Notes under the pieces: model-generated
What the model was told of the DNA's origin: nothing
The model's database searches: none
What the model saw: only the letters and a program-made list of their open reading frames with translations
Made by a program: the position numbers and the translations under genes
Shown here: one piece after another, positions 62,676-64,000 of the stretch
How positions within the stretch are numbered: position 1 is the stretch's first letter
Layout of the letters: each line of letters begins with the position of its first letter
Origin: Alloascoidea africana
Lineage: Eukaryota > Ascomycota > Alloascoideomycetes > Alloascoideales > Alloascoideaceae
DNA length: 64,000 nt
Direction: 5' to 3'
Assembly (NCBI GenBank): GCA_030581615.1
Contig: JAKTTT010000048.1
Span: 62,001 to 126,000, forward strand

Positions 62676-63748
62676 ATGATGGGCGCTTCTACTGATGGCT
62701 CACGTACCTCTGAGCCCTCCCCGATACCTTCCGTGCTAGACCCATCATCTGTTGCTTGGCCGTCCACGGACAACAAGAGGAAAGATGATGACTCCTCAAT
62801 GATCCTGCTTAATGGCTCTCTGGAGCCCCGCAAGCGTGCTCGAACCGACGATGAAAAAGAACAGCGGAGAGTCCAACGTATAATGAGAAATCGCCAGGCT
62901 GCCCACGCTTCCAGAGAAAAGAAACGTAAACACATGGAGGACCTAGAGTCCCAGTGCTCGCATTTGACTACAGAAAACAGATTGCTGCAGGATGAACTGG
63001 ACAAGACCAAGATAAAGCAGATCTCTTTGATCAGACAAACAAATTCCATGGTTAGCCAAATCAAACAATTAACGTCCATTATTCAGCAGGCAACTGGCAT
63101 CAAAATCCCAGAAGTCGAATTCAATACCCCAACCATATCTCTGAAAAGAGTCCCTTCTTCCCCCATCCTCTCCCCTTCCCCTGGCTCCTCCGGTTCTTCT
63201 CCCCCATGTATCGATTCAGACTCGTCCTCCAGTTCTGTTGTCACCCCTCCTTCATCATCAGACTCCTCGGATCTGGACCTCATGTCCTCCAAGCTTTTGT
63301 CCGGTAATGAGCAAACCTCCTCCAATCTTGCCAAGCGACCGCGTTATCCAGCAGAGATAATGCAACGCTTTAATGCCTACCCGCTGCGTCGGCTCTTGAA
63401 CAAGATGAGAGTGTCGTTTGCAATCAATTACCTTTTGATTTGCTTTTTGATGGCCCAATTGATGCCAATCTTGACAACGAGATTTTTTCAACAGCATTTC
63501 TTGAAAAGCTTGGTCCACAACAAACAGGCAATGAACAACTACTTGAACTCTCAACTCCAAACCTACTCGAGGAAAAAGACTTGCCAGAAGTTGAACAAAG
63601 AACTACCCCCGATGAACCTGGATCTAACCAATCATCTATCTTCGACGAGCTATTTTTTGAAAAAGACTTCGAATTATTTGCAAGTGCTGAGAGCAGAATT
63701 ACAAAGCCGATCTTTAAGGAAGAACTCCTGACCAGTACTAGCGTTTAG
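62676..63748 (+). CDS. HAC1: Hac1 bZIP transcription factor of the unfolded-protein response (Ire1-spliced)
   Basis: Spliced product: 62676-63351 joined to 63384-63748, 346 residues. bZIP: EEKEQRRVQRIMRNRQAAHA-type basic region (residues about 65-90, with NRQAAHASREKKRKH) and a zipper (MEDLESQCSHLTTENRLLQD). A Ser/Pro-rich middle follows. Two hairpins with CNG/CNG loops (63341-63363 and 63375-63393) mark Ire1 cuts after 63351 and 63383, removing 32 nt and shifting the frame: YPA/ASALEQDESVVCNQL, then FDLLFDGPIDANLDNEIFST to the acidic, aromatic end FDELFFEKDFELFASAESRI and TSTSV. The unspliced frame instead continues to 63731 (351 residues) with a hydrophobic tail. Tandem ATGs at 62676 and 62679; either may start. 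Activates ER chaperone genes; the DNAJC3-like gene in this window is a plausible target. Confidence 0.95.
63341..63363 (+). promoter_or_regulatory. HAC1: HAC1 5' Ire1 cleavage hairpin
   Basis: An 8-bp stem (63341-63348 with 63356-63363, one G-U pair) closes a 7-nt loop CAGCAGA, fitting the Ire1 consensus CNG/CNGN. Cleavage is expected after G63351. Confidence 0.88.
63352..63383 (+). other. HAC1: 32-nt unconventional HAC1 intron
   Basis: The segment between the two predicted Ire1 cuts. Its length (32 = 3x10+2) shifts the reading frame, and the shifted frame is the one encoding an acidic activator-like C-terminus. It is far shorter than the 252-nt S. cerevisiae intron and close to the 20-32 nt introns known from filamentous fungi and some basal yeasts. 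It lacks GT...AG ends, so it is not spliceosomal. Confidence 0.88.
63375..63393 (+). promoter_or_regulatory. HAC1: HAC1 3' Ire1 cleavage hairpin
   Basis: A 6-bp stem with one internal mismatch (63375-63380 with 63388-63393) closes a 7-nt loop CCGCTGC, again CNG/CNGN. Cleavage is expected after G63383. Confidence 0.82.
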
Positions 63749-63824
63749 TATTGCTACTACCAATTTTTTTTTTGTTAAACTTGGTCTACTGCTTACACTC
63801 TCTAGCGCTACAATGCAATCGAAA

Positions 63825-63971
63825 CTAACCGCTAGTGTTTGAAACGGTCTCTTTTGTTGTTTTCTTTTGGATTAATGGCTTCAAAGGCGCGTTACCTAAA
63901 ACTGCGACGGGACCATTATCCGAAGACTCTTGAGAGAACATTTCATGTACTTGGCCTATTGTTCCGATGCA
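63825..63971 (-). CDS. Possible 3' exon of a minus-strand gene (partial, right edge)
   Basis: A minus-strand frame with no stop from about 63971 down to TAG at 63825-63827 reads QVHEMFSQESSDNGPVAVLG then NAPLKPLIQKKTTKETVSNT SG. Just upstream is CGCTAAT followed 11 nt later by TAG, which could be a branch site and 3' splice site (exon then starting at 63955). The peptide looks coding but is not recognised. It would converge on HAC1. Confidence 0.35.
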   Translation of the reverse strand, partial: CIGTIGQVHEMFSQESSDNGPVAVLGNAPLKPLIQKKTTKETVSNTSG

Positions 63972-64000
63972 TTAGCGCTATTGTTGAAAGCATTGTCCAG

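Overview
This window is nuclear DNA from a budding yeast (Saccharomycotina). It carries one-copy orthologues of yeast genes (GCN4, HAC1, SLN1, GTS1, SRP40, WHI5/NRM1-like, RAD30, YEN1, ROM1/2, PYC, PCK1) in compact, mostly intronless or few-intron form, with short introns (about 50 to 230 nt) and CTAAC/CTAAT branch sites. CTG encodes leucine at invariant positions (for example the KLNQHL motif of Dmc1 and the Gcn4 zipper), so it is not a CUG-Ser yeast. A P58IPK-type ER J-protein, a filamentous-fungus-like Pex26, a very short Ire1 intron in HAC1 and an 11-intron DMC1 point to an early-diverging lineage. The genus cannot be fixed from the sequence alone.

Layout. 0-15 kb: end of a membrane protein gene, a WHI5/NRM1-like repressor divergent from ASE1, an AT-rich gene-free stretch, a DNAJC3/P58IPK-like ER chaperone, SDS23, a KIN17/RTS2 zinc-finger gene and SRP40. 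15-30.6 kb: TPD3 (PP2A scaffold), PEX26, a methionine-permease-like transporter, MND1 divergent from GTS1, ATG1, and DMC1 convergent with ATG1. 30.6-46 kb: SER1, PCK1, YEN1, a stand-alone copia-type protease-fold gene, an unrecognised protein, the mitochondrial phosphate carrier, a DUF2458-like gene and the SLN1 osmosensor kinase. 46-64 kb: GCN4 with a multi-uORF leader, RAD30, a small glycine-zipper protein, a 2.8-kb gene-poor AT-rich stretch with direct repeats, a RHO1 exchange factor, PYC, HAC1, and the edge of another gene.

Functional threads. Amino-acid starvation: GCN4 keeps a MAC* first uORF like that of S. cerevisiae, and TGAGTCAT boxes lie in front of GCN4, SER1 and ATG1. Unfolded-protein response: HAC1 has two Ire1-type hairpins bounding a 32-nt intron; the unspliced frame stays open for about 116 more codons and encodes a hydrophobic segment, like metazoan XBP1u. 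Meiosis: DMC1 (12 exons) and MND1 (3 introns and a possible ATG-only first exon) are far more intron-rich than their neighbours. Gluconeogenesis: PCK1 and PYC both lie here. Cell wall, osmosensing and polarity: SLN1 and ROM1/2.

Base composition is patchy: GC-rich islands (about 11.3-12.4, 25, 34, 41.2-43 and 61.3-62.3 kb) alternate with AT-rich gene-free stretches (5.5-7.2, 9-10.1, 28.2-28.75 and 49.9-52.6 kb). All exon joins were worked out by eye from homology and splice signals; none has been checked against RNA.
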